Positions 6,315 to 14,192 of a stretch of DNA of 15,621 nt are shown one piece after another. The stretch lies in assembly GCA_017646305.1 (NCBI GenBank), contig JAGCMR010000237.1, positions 1 through 15,621 on the forward strand, given 5' to 3'. Under the pieces are notes generated by a model. It searched no databases and was not told the origin of the DNA. It was given only the letters and a program-made list of their open reading frames with translations. Position numbers and translations under genes: made by a program. Numbering within the stretch: position 1 is the stretch's first letter; every line of letters starts with the position of its first letter. This DNA is from Spirochaetaceae bacterium (GTDB taxonomy: Bacteria > Spirochaetota > Spirochaetia > Treponematales > Treponemataceae).

Positions 6315-8146
6315 CGACTCACTAAGGAAATACGACCAGATTCCATTCCCCATCGCTTAAACACATAATCGCTTAACACTTGTGAGGCCTTGGTAAAGCC
6401 TGATCCCTTGGTGTCTTGAATATAGGCACAAAGCTCAGGCTCTCCTCGTAGCATGGATCCACGTTGAGCAAGGTTGTCTGCAAAATACGGACCTGTTTGA
6501 GCCACAGATTGCTGCATAACATAGGCCATAAATTCGTTGTGCATAAGATAGGTATCATTAAGATTATAATTAAGAGAGGCCTGAAGCTTAAAATATCGGT
6601 GAAGGAACTGTATGGATTTTTGATCTGCATTCTGATATACAGAAGCTACCATGGAACGGAAATCCTCGTTAACAAAGAAAATTCCATGAAAGCCTTCATG
6701 GGCTACAAAGGTATAACGCAAATACAAGGCTGATTCCTGGGACAGGGAAATAACAGCACCATACCCACTTTCGTAGCCACCACTAGAAGCCTTTTTTATA
6801 ATTCCATTATGAAGAAGAATATCCTTTAGTAGGATTTCCTTTTCGTTTAAAGGGAAATTAGTTGATTCTGCCAAGGAAAAGAAGGCTGCCAAGGTTTCGC
6901 TGCGGTAGTCGTGGGCATTAAAGCCATGCTTTCCAACTAAATCCTTGTCATGTACCAGTGTACCGATGTAACCAGTTTTTTCTGTATAAAAGGCTAATCG
7001 TTTAAAAAAATCATCCTGAACCTTGTAGTCAGCGGTGTCAAAGAAAAGGATGCCAGGAAACTGCTCCCATTCAAAAAGCTCATAGTCCTGATGGCGCCAG
7101 GAAGCTTGACTCCATAAAGGAATCATTCCTGGGTCTGTTGTAAGGGGCTCCACCACTGCACCATTGTTACCTGCAGGGAGTTTTTGTAAGGTCATGGAAA
7201 CAGCTTCCACCATATCTTCTCCCTGTAGCACAGAAAAGGCTCCAAAGGGATTTTCTAATCCATTACCATAAAAAGAAGCCTTCTGTTGGTTGGGAGCACG
7301 ACGCAGACGAATACTTTCACCACCAATTTCAAAGAGGAGCTGTGGCTGCTGAGATTTTTTTTCTGGCATAGCTGGACTAGGGGCAAGAGACAAGGTCATG
7401 AGGGGAAAATCATCATGAGCTTTTACATCAGCAAAATCCTTTTTTGCCACGGTAAAATCAAAATCGGTAGAAGCCTGACTTCTGTCCCACAAACCACCTT
7501 GGGAAGGAAAGAAATAGGAGCTTGTACCAGAAAATCCAATTTCCATGGGCTGCAATCCCACAGAAACAATAGATACAGGCACCGTGGAATACAAAAGAAT
7601 TCCTCTAAAATCCTGAACAGCATCGGCAGGAATCACCATAGACAAGCTGATATTTTCTCCAGCAGGAATTTGATTTAGCTCTAATGGAGTAAGACAACGA
7701 GCTAGGGGGCGATCTGCCAAGGACTTATTCAATTTACCAGAGGAGATAAAATCATTTTCATATAAAAAACCAAAGGCAAGATTTCCCTGGGCATCATGGT
7801 TTACACCGCCCTTGTTCTTTTCTTCCAGTGGCTTTGTAAGGGTAATCTGACAAGAAACACCACCCCATTGCTCCTTTGCACGAGCCAACTGAGGAAGCTG
7901 CTCTTGATTTACAGCAAGATATATGTAGGATGATTTTTCTGGCTTGAGGATGCTTCCCTTCTTTCCGTTGCTATTTAGAGCTTCCATTGGAAAATCTAGG
8001 GAAGCTTCAGTTGCTCCAAAGGCTTCAGTTTGTAGATGAAGATTTGACTGGAAAGAAACCTGGCTCTCACTGGAACAGCTTAAGCAGGATATAAACATAA
8101 TCACACAAAACAAATATGATGAATAAATTTTGATTTTCTCTAACAT
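6311..8146 (-). CDS. large lipoprotein with HExxH metallopeptidase-like motif
   Basis: A 611-residue protein with a lipoprotein signal (ending ISCLSCSS; Cys21 or Cys24 is the lipidation site). The first 330 or so residues look like beta-rich accessory regions with no family recognised. The C-terminal part has VAHEGFHG (H483, E484, H487), an HExxH zinc motif, and 51 residues later HNEFMAYVMQQ, where E538 could be the third ligand as in gluzincin peptidases. It is therefore probably a surface or periplasmic zinc peptidase, though no named family could be assigned. The ATG at 8144-8146 has no Shine-Dalgarno and a TATTAT box ends 5 bases before it. The stop is shared with the converging MBL gene within the palindrome CTAG. 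Confidence 0.85.
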   Translation of the reverse strand: MLEKIKIYSSYLFCVIMFISCLSCSSESQVSFQSNLHLQTEAFGATEASLDFPMEALNSNGKKGSILKPEKSSYIYLAVNQEQLPQLARAKEQWGGVSCQITLTKPLEEKNKGGVNHDAQGNLAFGFLYENDFISSGKLNKSLADRPLARCLTPLELNQIPAGENISLSMVIPADAVQDFRGILLYSTVPVSIVSVGLQPMEIGFSGTSSYFFPSQGGLWDRSQASTDFDFTVAKKDFADVKAHDDFPLMTLSLAPSPAMPEKKSQQPQLLFEIGGESIRLRRAPNQQKASFYGNGLENPFGAFSVLQGEDMVEAVSMTLQKLPAGNNGAVVEPLTTDPGMIPLWSQASWRHQDYELFEWEQFPGILFFDTADYKVQDDFFKRLAFYTEKTGYIGTLVHDKDLVGKHGFNAHDYRSETLAAFFSLAESTNFPLNEKEILLKDILLHNGIIKKASSGGYESGYGAVISLSQESALYLRYTFVAHEGFHGIFFVNEDFRSMVASVYQNADQKSIQFLHRYFKLQASLNYNLNDTYLMHNEFMAYVMQQSVAQTGPYFADNLAQRGSMLRGEPELCAYIQDTKGSGFTKASQVLSDYVFKRWGMESGRISLVSR

Positions 8147-8150
8147 AGAG

Positions 8151-8187
8151 TATAATACTACCCTTTTTTCTATAAAAACGCTATAGT
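8151..8187 (+). promoter_or_regulatory. candidate plus-strand -10 boxes for the gene at 8194
   Basis: Two -10-like boxes precede the ATG at 8194. TATAAT at 8151-8156, with TTTTGA at 8128-8133 spaced 17 bases upstream, would give a leader of about 30 bases. TATAGT at 8182-8187 is 6 bases from the ATG and would give a leaderless mRNA. TATAAT overlaps the minus-strand -10 of the divergent lipoprotein gene. There is no Shine-Dalgarno in the leader, which favours the second possibility. Confidence 0.35.
8152..8157 (-). promoter_or_regulatory. -10 box of the HEGFH lipoprotein gene
   Basis: The minus strand reads TATTAT here, with an overlapping TATACT at 8149-8154. The start codon follows 5 bases after TATTAT, which predicts a leaderless or near-leaderless transcript. 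A T-rich stretch lies where the -35 should be, without a good match. Confidence 0.4.
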
Positions 8188-8193
8188 TTCATC

Positions 8194-8778
8194 ATGACGA
8201 AAGGGAATTTTTCTGGAATAATCCTACAGCCCCATAACACCCCTCTGAGCCAGATGCTAAGGCAGCATAGAGAAATTTTAAAAGCCCTTTCTCTAGCAGG
8301 AAAAAAAAGCAAGATCTATCCCATCCATCCCTGTCATTGTCTTGTAGACAGTGTTGTTCCTGCAAAGGAGCTTAAAAAACAAATGAAAAGCTGTAGGGTT
8401 CTTCCTCCACAGATACAAGAGGGCTTTTTGTTCCGCCCTGTAGAGGTAACTGGAACAAGGCTTTTGCCTTTTCCACCCCAGTTGCTTCACCAGCTTCTGC
8501 CCTTTTTATCTGAAAAAGACCTGCAGAATAGGTCAATTCCAGCTGGTTTTATTTTTGGATATGTAAACCTCCACCCAGAAGAAGCTTCCATACAACAAGA
8601 GCTTGAATCCATTTCAAATGAAATCAAGCCCTTGGATCTGCGAGTTTTTCGTCTTCATCACATAGAGTATTGTTGGAGGACTAACTCCCTGCCGAGCTCC
8701 TTATGCTGGACCATGGAATTACCTCACTGGGTAAAAACTCCCCATCAAAAAAATACGACTCCTCCTAAGCAATTATGA
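8194..8778 (+). CDS. conserved-looking protein of unknown function
   Basis: I do not recognise this 194-residue protein. It is probably cytoplasmic, with no signal peptide or membrane segment. It shows two loosely similar halves, each a hydrophobic strand (IYPIHPCHCLVD near 43; AGFIFGYVNLHP near 117), then a helix, then a second strand (FLFRPVEVTG; LRVFRLHHIEYC). This duplicated pattern and the size recall 2H phosphoesterases (LigT-like), but the two HxT/S motifs are not present, so this is a guess at fold only. The C-terminus is basic and proline-rich. It stands alone between a divergent and a convergent gene, and no Shine-Dalgarno precedes the ATG. Its stop lies inside the last codons' span of the converging gene (6-base overlap). 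Confidence 0.65.
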   Translation: MTKGNFSGIILQPHNTPLSQMLRQHREILKALSLAGKKSKIYPIHPCHCLVDSVVPAKELKKQMKSCRVLPPQIQEGFLFRPVEVTGTRLLPFPPQLLHQLLPFLSEKDLQNRSIPAGFIFGYVNLHPEEASIQQELESISNEIKPLDLRVFRLHHIEYCWRTNSLPSSLCWTMELPHWVKTPHQKNTTPPKQL

Positions 8779-9195
8779 CTTAGTAAATTCTGCATCTGTT
8801 GCCTCAGTAGCAGTATCAGGGGAAACTCCCTCACAAGACTCAGCAGTGCTGGCAGTCTCTTCAGATGATGCAGTGTCGCTATGCTCCCATGATTTTAGGC
8901 TCTCTTCTCGCTGGGCAATTTCTTTTTCAAGACGTTTAATTTCATCCATAATTCCACTAATAGCACTATTGTCAGCAGAAAGAGTGGCAGTAGGATTTTC
9001 TTCAAAGAATTTTTGTACCGCCTGTCCTAAGGCTCGATATTCCTTGTTTTGACGAGAAACTAGCTGATGAGATTCTATCTTGGTAACGCTTTTGTCGCTA
9101 AAATCCTGTACCACATCACCAGCCTTAGAGAGAGCTTCCTTTGAAACCTCCACACCCTTATCAAGATACTCCTTCATCTTTTCCAAAAAAGCCAT
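8773..9195 (-). CDS. coiled-coil / helical cytoplasmic protein of unknown function
   Basis: A 140-residue soluble protein with no signal peptide. The N-terminal half (MAFLEKMKEYLDKGVEVSKE and onward) reads as an amphipathic helix of the type seen in YtxH-like or phasin-like proteins. Residues about 75-105 (IMDEIKRLEKEIAQREESLK) form a short coiled coil. The last 35 residues are a Ser/Thr/Glu/Ala-rich, probably disordered acidic tail. The ATG at 9193-9195 is preferred because AAGGAG sits 5 bases upstream; a GTG two codons earlier overlaps that site. It is 115 bases downstream of the FadL-like gene on the same strand and may have its own promoter. Function is unknown. Confidence 0.75.
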   Translation of the reverse strand: MAFLEKMKEYLDKGVEVSKEALSKAGDVVQDFSDKSVTKIESHQLVSRQNKEYRALGQAVQKFFEENPTATLSADNSAISGIMDEIKRLEKEIAQREESLKSWEHSDTASSEETASTAESCEGVSPDTATEATDAEFTKS

Positions 9196-9260
9196 AGTCA
9201 CTCCTTGTCAAGTTTACTTACAATAACTAAGGTAATTAATTCTAGATTTTTTTTCCACAA

Positions 9261-9275
9261 AAAATCCCTGATTTT
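9261..9275 (-). terminator. weak AT-rich hairpin after the FadL-like gene
   Basis: On the minus strand AAAATC-AGG-GATTTT forms a 6-bp stem with a 3-base loop followed by further T residues. It lies 36 bases past the stop of the barrel gene. The stem is AT-rich, so termination would be partial at best. The rest of 9202-9310 is AT-rich with no other clear feature. Confidence 0.3.
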
Positions 9276-9310
9276 ACTAAAATTTCTCATTTGTAAAAAT
9301 TTTACTTCAC

Positions 9311-10447
9311 CTAGAATGTAAAGGTACATCCTACTTGAAAGATGGACAAGGGATTATCTCCTACGTAATGCCCACTTTCCATCGTTTGCCAGGAGGCTCC
9401 CAAAGAAAAGAATCCTAGGGTAATTTGCCCTCCCACTGTGGGATAGCCACTGGAAAGTCCGCACCATATTCGTAATACCTTGGCCACTGCCACCTCCATG
9501 CCAAAGGCTAAGGATTTCAAAAAGGTTTGTGAGCCAGAAAGAAGCTGATTCATAGCCTTTGACTCCCCAGAAACGACAATATCCACAGGAAGCCTTCCAA
9601 TGAAGAAGGGAAAAAGGGCTCCTGCTCCAAGAGTAAAGGATAATTCTCTTGCCAAGGGTTCCAAGGACTGACCTGGCACAAAATAGTCTCCAAACAGGTT
9701 TTTTAGAGTCGCCCCAAGTCGTAATTGAGTTCCAGCATAAATCAGATCATATCCCACCAGCATGACTCCTAAATCAATGGGAAAACTCACGTAGGGGGTA
9801 GATAAAATGCCATCTAGAATATCATTTACGCTGCTACGGCCAGCTACAATGGCATCTACGTTGCTTCCATCAAGCATTTTATAGAGTGCTATACTAGGGT
9901 GGAAGGTGGCTCCCAGGGAAATATCCACCTTTCGTCCTTCCACAACCCTGAGACTATAAGCTACAGGCAGGGTAAGATTTACCATGGCAAAGCCCTCAAC
10001 GCCTAAGGGAAAGGGACTTCCTTGGACAAAGGCAGAGGCCGTGGTAAAAAGTCCTGCTCCCCAATTACTGCCAATATAGCCAAAAGCAATGTTTGGGGTA
10101 GCCCCAAAACCACTGGAGGTAATCAGCTCCTTAGCATTGAGCAGAATCTGACCGAGCTTATTTTCCACATTGGAAATATCCTTCAATATGGGAAATAAAA
10201 ATTGAGGCTTGAAATAAAGCTGGGTAGAAAAATTCAAAATAAAACCTTTCCGTGGATAAAAGAGTTTATGGGTTAGTCCCGCTGGATTGTGAATCAAAAT
10301 ATCAAGTCCCTCTGGAACGGCTGTTATTGCTCCACCCATTCCCGTATATCGCCAACTAGAAGGTTCTGCGAACTTAATTACAGGACTTTCTGAATACAAA
10401 AATACGCTGAAAAGCAAAAAAATCGGCAGAAAAATACTGATTTTCAT
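9311..10447 (-). CDS. FadL / UPF0164-type outer-membrane beta-barrel protein
   Basis: A 378-residue secreted protein. A signal peptide (MKISIFLPIFLLFSVFLYS) is followed by the N-terminal motif EPSSWRYTGMGGAITAV and IHNPAGL, which marks the PorV/FadL-like UPF0164 family found in several copies in treponemes. The rest is alternating hydrophobic/polar strands rich in Gly and aromatics, ending in FQVGCTFTF, a terminal-Phe signal for barrel insertion. FadL relatives move long-chain fatty acids or other hydrophobic compounds across the outer membrane; the ligand here is unknown. The ATG at 10445-10447 is chosen because the signal peptide begins there and GGAG lies 6 bases upstream. The stop of the lipoprotein gene is only one base upstream, so the two are coupled. 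Confidence 0.85.
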   Translation of the reverse strand: MKISIFLPIFLLFSVFLYSESPVIKFAEPSSWRYTGMGGAITAVPEGLDILIHNPAGLTHKLFYPRKGFILNFSTQLYFKPQFLFPILKDISNVENKLGQILLNAKELITSSGFGATPNIAFGYIGSNWGAGLFTTASAFVQGSPFPLGVEGFAMVNLTLPVAYSLRVVEGRKVDISLGATFHPSIALYKMLDGSNVDAIVAGRSSVNDILDGILSTPYVSFPIDLGVMLVGYDLIYAGTQLRLGATLKNLFGDYFVPGQSLEPLARELSFTLGAGALFPFFIGRLPVDIVVSGESKAMNQLLSGSQTFLKSLAFGMEVAVAKVLRIWCGLSSGYPTVGGQITLGFFSLGASWQTMESGHYVGDNPLSIFQVGCTFTF

Positions 10448-10448
10448 C

Positions 10449-11408
10449 CTAGTCTCCCCAGCTTCGAATAGTACGAGCAGTATCTTGTGCCACAAGAGAG
10501 TAGCCTGCATTACTGGCCATGGCTTCAAAAATACCTGCTACAAATTTAAGCTCCAGCTTATACACTGAAATAATTTGAGTAGAAGGAATTTGCAGTTCTT
10601 GAGCAAGCTGTTTAAATAAACTTTCCACCAACTGGTAATCCTCAATACGAGCATTTATCAACTTGTAGTAGGCATCACTTATTTTTTTTGCAATGTCTTG
10701 ATAATCCTGCTGAGAATTCAAAACAAGACTTTGAGTGCTACGTATCAAGCCCCCTAGGATTCCAGATAAAAGATAATTTTGTAGATCGCCTCCAGAATAA
10801 ACTCCAAAGGGAGCATTTTTTACCGCATCATTGTAATAATTGCTGATGCGATACAGGTTATAAAAAGCAAAAGCCATTTCTGTCAGGGCCTTTTCCACTC
10901 CACGTAACAAAAACCTTTTGATAGAATCTGTATACACCACATACAGTTCTTCCATGGTAATACCAGAAAGACTTAAGGCTGAAAGAGCTGGATTTGCAAA
11001 ATTGTAGATAATGTCATATACCAAGGGACTGGTGTAAATGAGAATTGTAACAGCAGCCTTAGCAGAACGAGATAATGTAAAGGAATAGGCATCTTCTGCC
11101 AAGAGTTTCTTTTCCTCTGCTATCATTGTATCCAGCGTAGCAAGAATTCGCTCTCGCTGTGTTTCCGTCAGAACTCGATAAAAGGCTGGAGATTCAATAT
11201 TTACTTCTAGGGAAGATAAAAGTCGTTCACCAGAATACCAAGAAATTTTTTCTGTGTCAGGGTAATCTAAACCAGTAAAGAGACTTCTATTTGAACAAGA
11301 AATGCAAAAACTCAGAACAAAAACACAGGAAAAAACAAGAAGACAAGAACAAGCTGTAGCTTGAAAAAGTTTACAAAGAAGCCTCCCAATTCTTGTCCTG
11401 TAGTTCAT
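10449..11408 (-). CDS. helical lipoprotein paired with the FadL-like barrel
   Basis: A 319-residue protein. The first 38 residues are a signal sequence ending CISC-SN (Cys38 the likely lipidation site), unusual in carrying six cysteines between residues 12 and 38. The mature part is almost entirely predicted helix, with no cysteine and no recognised motif. The ATG at 11406-11408 is chosen because GGGAGG lies about 9 bases upstream; this places the start inside the 3' end of the methylthiotransferase gene (38-base overlap). The barrel gene follows after a single base. It probably sits on the periplasmic or surface face of the outer membrane and may be an accessory to the barrel, an inference from operon position only. 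Confidence 0.78.
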   Translation of the reverse strand: MNYRTRIGRLLCKLFQATACSCLLVFSCVFVLSFCISCSNRSLFTGLDYPDTEKISWYSGERLLSSLEVNIESPAFYRVLTETQRERILATLDTMIAEEKKLLAEDAYSFTLSRSAKAAVTILIYTSPLVYDIIYNFANPALSALSLSGITMEELYVVYTDSIKRFLLRGVEKALTEMAFAFYNLYRISNYYNDAVKNAPFGVYSGGDLQNYLLSGILGGLIRSTQSLVLNSQQDYQDIAKKISDAYYKLINARIEDYQLVESLFKQLAQELQIPSTQIISVYKLELKFVAGIFEAMASNAGYSLVAQDTARTIRSWGD

Positions 11409-13077
11409 TTTGTACAGCCTCCCCGGAGGCCTCACATTCATCGCCAGCTTGAATCCGATCTAGCAAGGGCTCTCCGATTCTTACCTGAATGGAGATTCCC
11501 TGGGGAAAGGCCCCTGGCAACTCCAGGTGTATAAAGTTTTCTGTAACGGCATGGGTCAATTGCTGAGTACCATTATCAGGCTGCATTTCCACTCCATTTT
11601 CTCCATGCACTGTTTTATTATGCTGTGAATGGAGTGGATTTTTTCTATCTTGACGATTGTGCTCCGTAATGGCAGAAACAACCTGTCCCTTCCACATTGA
11701 AATATAGGAGCATTTTGATTGGATTGCAAATGAAGTAAGCCATTTTACTCGCTGTCCTGCCACAGATTGAGCTACCTGTCCCTTCATTGTGGCTGCAGGA
11801 GTTCCAGGCCGAGGAGAAAAGGGAAAGGCATGAACCCAAGCAAAATTACATTTTTCACACATGGCCTGGGTCAGGGCAAAATCTTCATCAGTTTCCCCAG
11901 GAAAGCCCGCAATAATATCACAGGCAATAAAGGGATTGTTCTTGGCTTGACGGAGCAATTCCACTGCACGGTATACTTGAGCAGAACGATAGGGACGACG
12001 CATAGCCCGTAAAATAGTATCACTTCCAGACTGAACGGAAAGATGAAAATAGGGCTGGATTCTCTGGTGACTAATGACGGCACAAAGCTCTTCATCTACA
12101 CTTTCTGGATAAAGACTTGAAATACGAATACGAATGCTACGAGTATTTTCAAGAATCCTTTTCAAAAGCCCCGCAAGATTCAGATATTCCTCACCCCTTT
12201 GCCCCTGGTATAAACCACGATACTGAGACAGGTTCACTCCCGTCAGCACCACTTCCTGTTGGCCTGCTTCTTCTAGCTGCTGAACACGAGCCACAGCCTC
12301 AGCCACATCCAGGGATACAGCCCTTCCTCTTGCAAGGTGAATGCGACAATAGGTACACTCACAATTACAACCATCTTGAATCTTGATGGAGGATCGGGAA
12401 TGGGCAAAAAAGGTATCTGTAGCCAACCGAAACACAGGACTGATGGATGTGTTTTGTAAGTCGGCTACAGGGGTAAACCCAGATAAATCATTATTTTTCA
12501 AAGGCTTAACAGAAGTAAGCAGGGATTTTTTTTCTTGGCTCTCATGGACATGATGGTGATCTTTGCCTTTATCATGGCCTTCTTCCTCTGAGTGACGATT
12601 TTTTATATTGGTGGGCTTTGGCTTTTCTTTACAAAGACGACTTACTAAATTTTTCAAAAAATCAGTAATTTCAATCTGGTGTTCTTCGCAAACGTCATCA
12701 AGGTGGGCTTTCAATTCCACAGGAATGTCTGCCAACAAGTCCTTCCGTGAACCAGGCAATACACAAACCCGCTGGTCAATAGCTTGAATTGCTTCTACTT
12801 CTAGCTCTGCATAGCAGCCTGTTACGAGAACGCAGGAACGAGGCATTTTCCGCAGCAAGAGCCGAATAAGACGGCGAGCCTTTTGCTCCGCCTTTCCTGT
12901 TACAGTACAAGTATTTATGATGGAAAGAACTACATTATCAGGAACTGGTGCAGCCGCCGTCATGGATTCCATGTCCACCACAAAGCCTGCATCTGCAAAA
13001 AAACGTGCGGCTGATTCAGATTCAATCTGATTCAGCCTGCAACCGAGGGTTTCAAAATGAACGATATATTCTGGCAC
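11371..13077 (-). CDS. mtaB: MtaB-type tRNA (t6A37) methylthiotransferase with insertions
   Basis: Radical-SAM enzyme that adds a methylthio group to t6A37 of tRNA. The N-terminal UPF0004 domain supplies the second cluster cysteines (C13 in ETLGCRLNQ, C57 in NTCTVT, C88 in TGCYAE). The radical-SAM core has the CxxxCxxC triad C237, C241, C244 in DGCNCECTYC, then RGR and GFPGETDEDF. A TRAM-like region closes the chain. MtaB proteins are usually about 430-450 residues; this one is 568. The excess lies in a charged His-rich linker (about 150-200, with six His between 162 and 178) and a hydrophilic insert near 474-505. The GTG at 13075-13077 is chosen: AAGG lies 8 bases upstream and the motif begins right after it. 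It lies 26 bases after the TPR gene. Confidence 0.88.
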   Translation of the reverse strand: MPEYIVHFETLGCRLNQIESESAARFFADAGFVVDMESMTAAAPVPDNVVLSIINTCTVTGKAEQKARRLIRLLLRKMPRSCVLVTGCYAELEVEAIQAIDQRVCVLPGSRKDLLADIPVELKAHLDDVCEEHQIEITDFLKNLVSRLCKEKPKPTNIKNRHSEEEGHDKGKDHHHVHESQEKKSLLTSVKPLKNNDLSGFTPVADLQNTSISPVFRLATDTFFAHSRSSIKIQDGCNCECTYCRIHLARGRAVSLDVAEAVARVQQLEEAGQQEVVLTGVNLSQYRGLYQGQRGEEYLNLAGLLKRILENTRSIRIRISSLYPESVDEELCAVISHQRIQPYFHLSVQSGSDTILRAMRRPYRSAQVYRAVELLRQAKNNPFIACDIIAGFPGETDEDFALTQAMCEKCNFAWVHAFPFSPRPGTPAATMKGQVAQSVAGQRVKWLTSFAIQSKCSYISMWKGQVVSAITEHNRQDRKNPLHSQHNKTVHGENGVEMQPDNGTQQLTHAVTENFIHLELPGAFPQGISIQVRIGEPLLDRIQAGDECEASGEAVQNELQDKNWEASL

Positions 13078-13103
13078 AAGAAAAGCCTTTTTAGTAAAGT
13101 ATT

Positions 13104-13760
13104 TTACAGATGAGCTTGGGCTCTTTCCCGCCCACGAGCAGCATCTGTTTGACCTGCATTCAAAGAAAGGGATTTTTCGTAGGCTGCTACAGCTGTACGA
13201 TAACTTCCAGCCATTTCCCGAGCATACCCCAGACGCATCCACCAGTAGTCCAACAAGGGCTCCAATCGAACTGCCATGGTAAGAGAAATATCTGCATGCT
13301 GGTATTTTCCCTGACGGATGTAAATCTCACCCATAAAATAATAGGCATTTCCTACCCGTCCCCCCATATTGGGAACATAGGAAATATATTGCTCAAAAAG
13401 ATCCAGAGCCTCACGATTTTTTCCCAAATAAAACTTAGCCTCACCCAAAATCTCAATAAGACGATGGTCGTAGGCATTTACCCGCAAACCGGCATTAGCC
13501 CATTGTTCAGCCTCTGCATATTGACGATTTTTTACCAAGGCCCAACACATAACAACGTAGGAATCAAGATTATTGGGATTTGCCACCAATTCCTGCTGAC
13601 AGGCAGCAATAGCTTGGGCATATTGACCATTATAATAAAGCTGAAGAGCATCCACCTTTTGCTGTGTAGTATTCTGCTGGGCAAAAACAAAACTTCCAGC
13701 CAACAAAGCTACTATTGCAAAAAAAGCAATTTTATTGATTTTAACCATTGATTTCATCAT
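13104..13760 (-). CDS. periplasmic tetratricopeptide-repeat protein
   Basis: A 218-residue protein with a signal peptide (positive MKSMVKINK, hydrophobic core, FVFA-QQ cleavage near residue 27). It is followed by about four to five TPR units: YYNGQYAQAIAACQQELVANP, ALVKNRQYAEAEQWANAGL, AKFYLGKNREALDLFEQYI, GEIYIRQGKYQHADISLTMA and LGYAREMAGSYRTAVAAYEKSL. TPRs make a helical solenoid that binds other proteins, so it probably scaffolds an envelope complex; no partner is identified. ATG-ATG begins at 13760 with AGAGG 8 bases upstream of the first. It lies 12 bases after the bactofilin gene and 26 before mtaB, within a same-strand gene run. Confidence 0.85.
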   Translation of the reverse strand: MMKSMVKINKIAFFAIVALLAGSFVFAQQNTTQQKVDALQLYYNGQYAQAIAACQQELVANPNNLDSYVVMCWALVKNRQYAEAEQWANAGLRVNAYDHRLIEILGEAKFYLGKNREALDLFEQYISYVPNMGGRVGNAYYFMGEIYIRQGKYQHADISLTMAVRLEPLLDYWWMRLGYAREMAGSYRTAVAAYEKSLSLNAGQTDAARGRERAQAHL

Positions 13761-13772
13761 CAGACTAACCTC

Positions 13773-14168
13773 TTATCGCACCATGGTACACTTTCCAGTA
13801 AAGCTACAACCTGGCTCCAAGGCAATTTCTGCAGAAAAAATATCTCCTGTTACAGAACCAGAGGTAGCCACAAAAACAATACTCTTTGCTTCGATGTTTC
13901 CCTTCACTGTCCCACGTATCAATACCCTATCTGCCACAATATCAGCGTCTACCACTGCTCCTGTATCTATAACCAAGTCACTAGTGGCATCAATGCGACC
14001 AGTTACCTTTCCTTTAATCATAAATGGTTCAGCAAATTTAATCTGTCCAGAAAAGGAAATGTCAGAGGCAAGGACAGTGTCAAAATCCTCTTCCTCTAAA
14101 TCCAAGATTGAAATATCTTTTGTTTCAAACATACCCTCAACTCTAATAGGAATAGGAGTTTCCGTCAA
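13773..14168 (-). CDS. bactofilin (polymer-forming cytoskeletal protein)
   Basis: A 131-residue protein. Residues about 30-125 are short beta-helix rungs with the bactofilin pattern (ISFSGQIKFAEPFMIKGKV, TGRIDATSDLVIDTGAVVDADI, VRGTVKGNIEA-like, SGSVTGDI). Bactofilins polymerise without nucleotide and help shape the cell or place wall enzymes at the membrane. The start is uncertain: the outer option is a TTG at 14166-14168 with no ribosome site. An ATG at 14130-14132 would give MFETKDISIL, but its GAGGG is almost touching. It is the first gene of the run leading to the TPR and mtaB genes. Divergent from pta, with about 93 bases between starts. Confidence 0.87.
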   Translation of the reverse strand: MTETPIPIRVEGMFETKDISILDLEEEDFDTVLASDISFSGQIKFAEPFMIKGKVTGRIDATSDLVIDTGAVVDADIVADRVLIRGTVKGNIEAKSIVFVATSGSVTGDIFSAEIALEPGCSFTGKCTMVR

Positions 14169-14192
14169 GTCGTGAAAGTGGAGAAAATCCCC

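Noticed and set aside
7286..7678. 130-codon plus-strand open frame inside the 611-residue lipoprotein gene
   Set aside because: Antisense to a continuous coding region with a signal peptide and motif; the translation has no recognisable features.
10448..10528. 27-codon extension of the FadL-like protein
   Set aside because: It overlaps the lipoprotein gene and would bury the signal peptide that starts at the ATG of 10447.
13078..13242. N-terminal extension of the methylthiotransferase reading frame
   Set aside because: It overlaps the TPR gene out of frame. The GTG at 13077 has a ribosome site and begins just before the conserved ETLGC motif.
13110..13751. 213-codon open frame antisense to the TPR gene
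   Set aside because: Cysteine- and serine-rich translation with no motif; the opposite strand has clear TPR units and a signal peptide.
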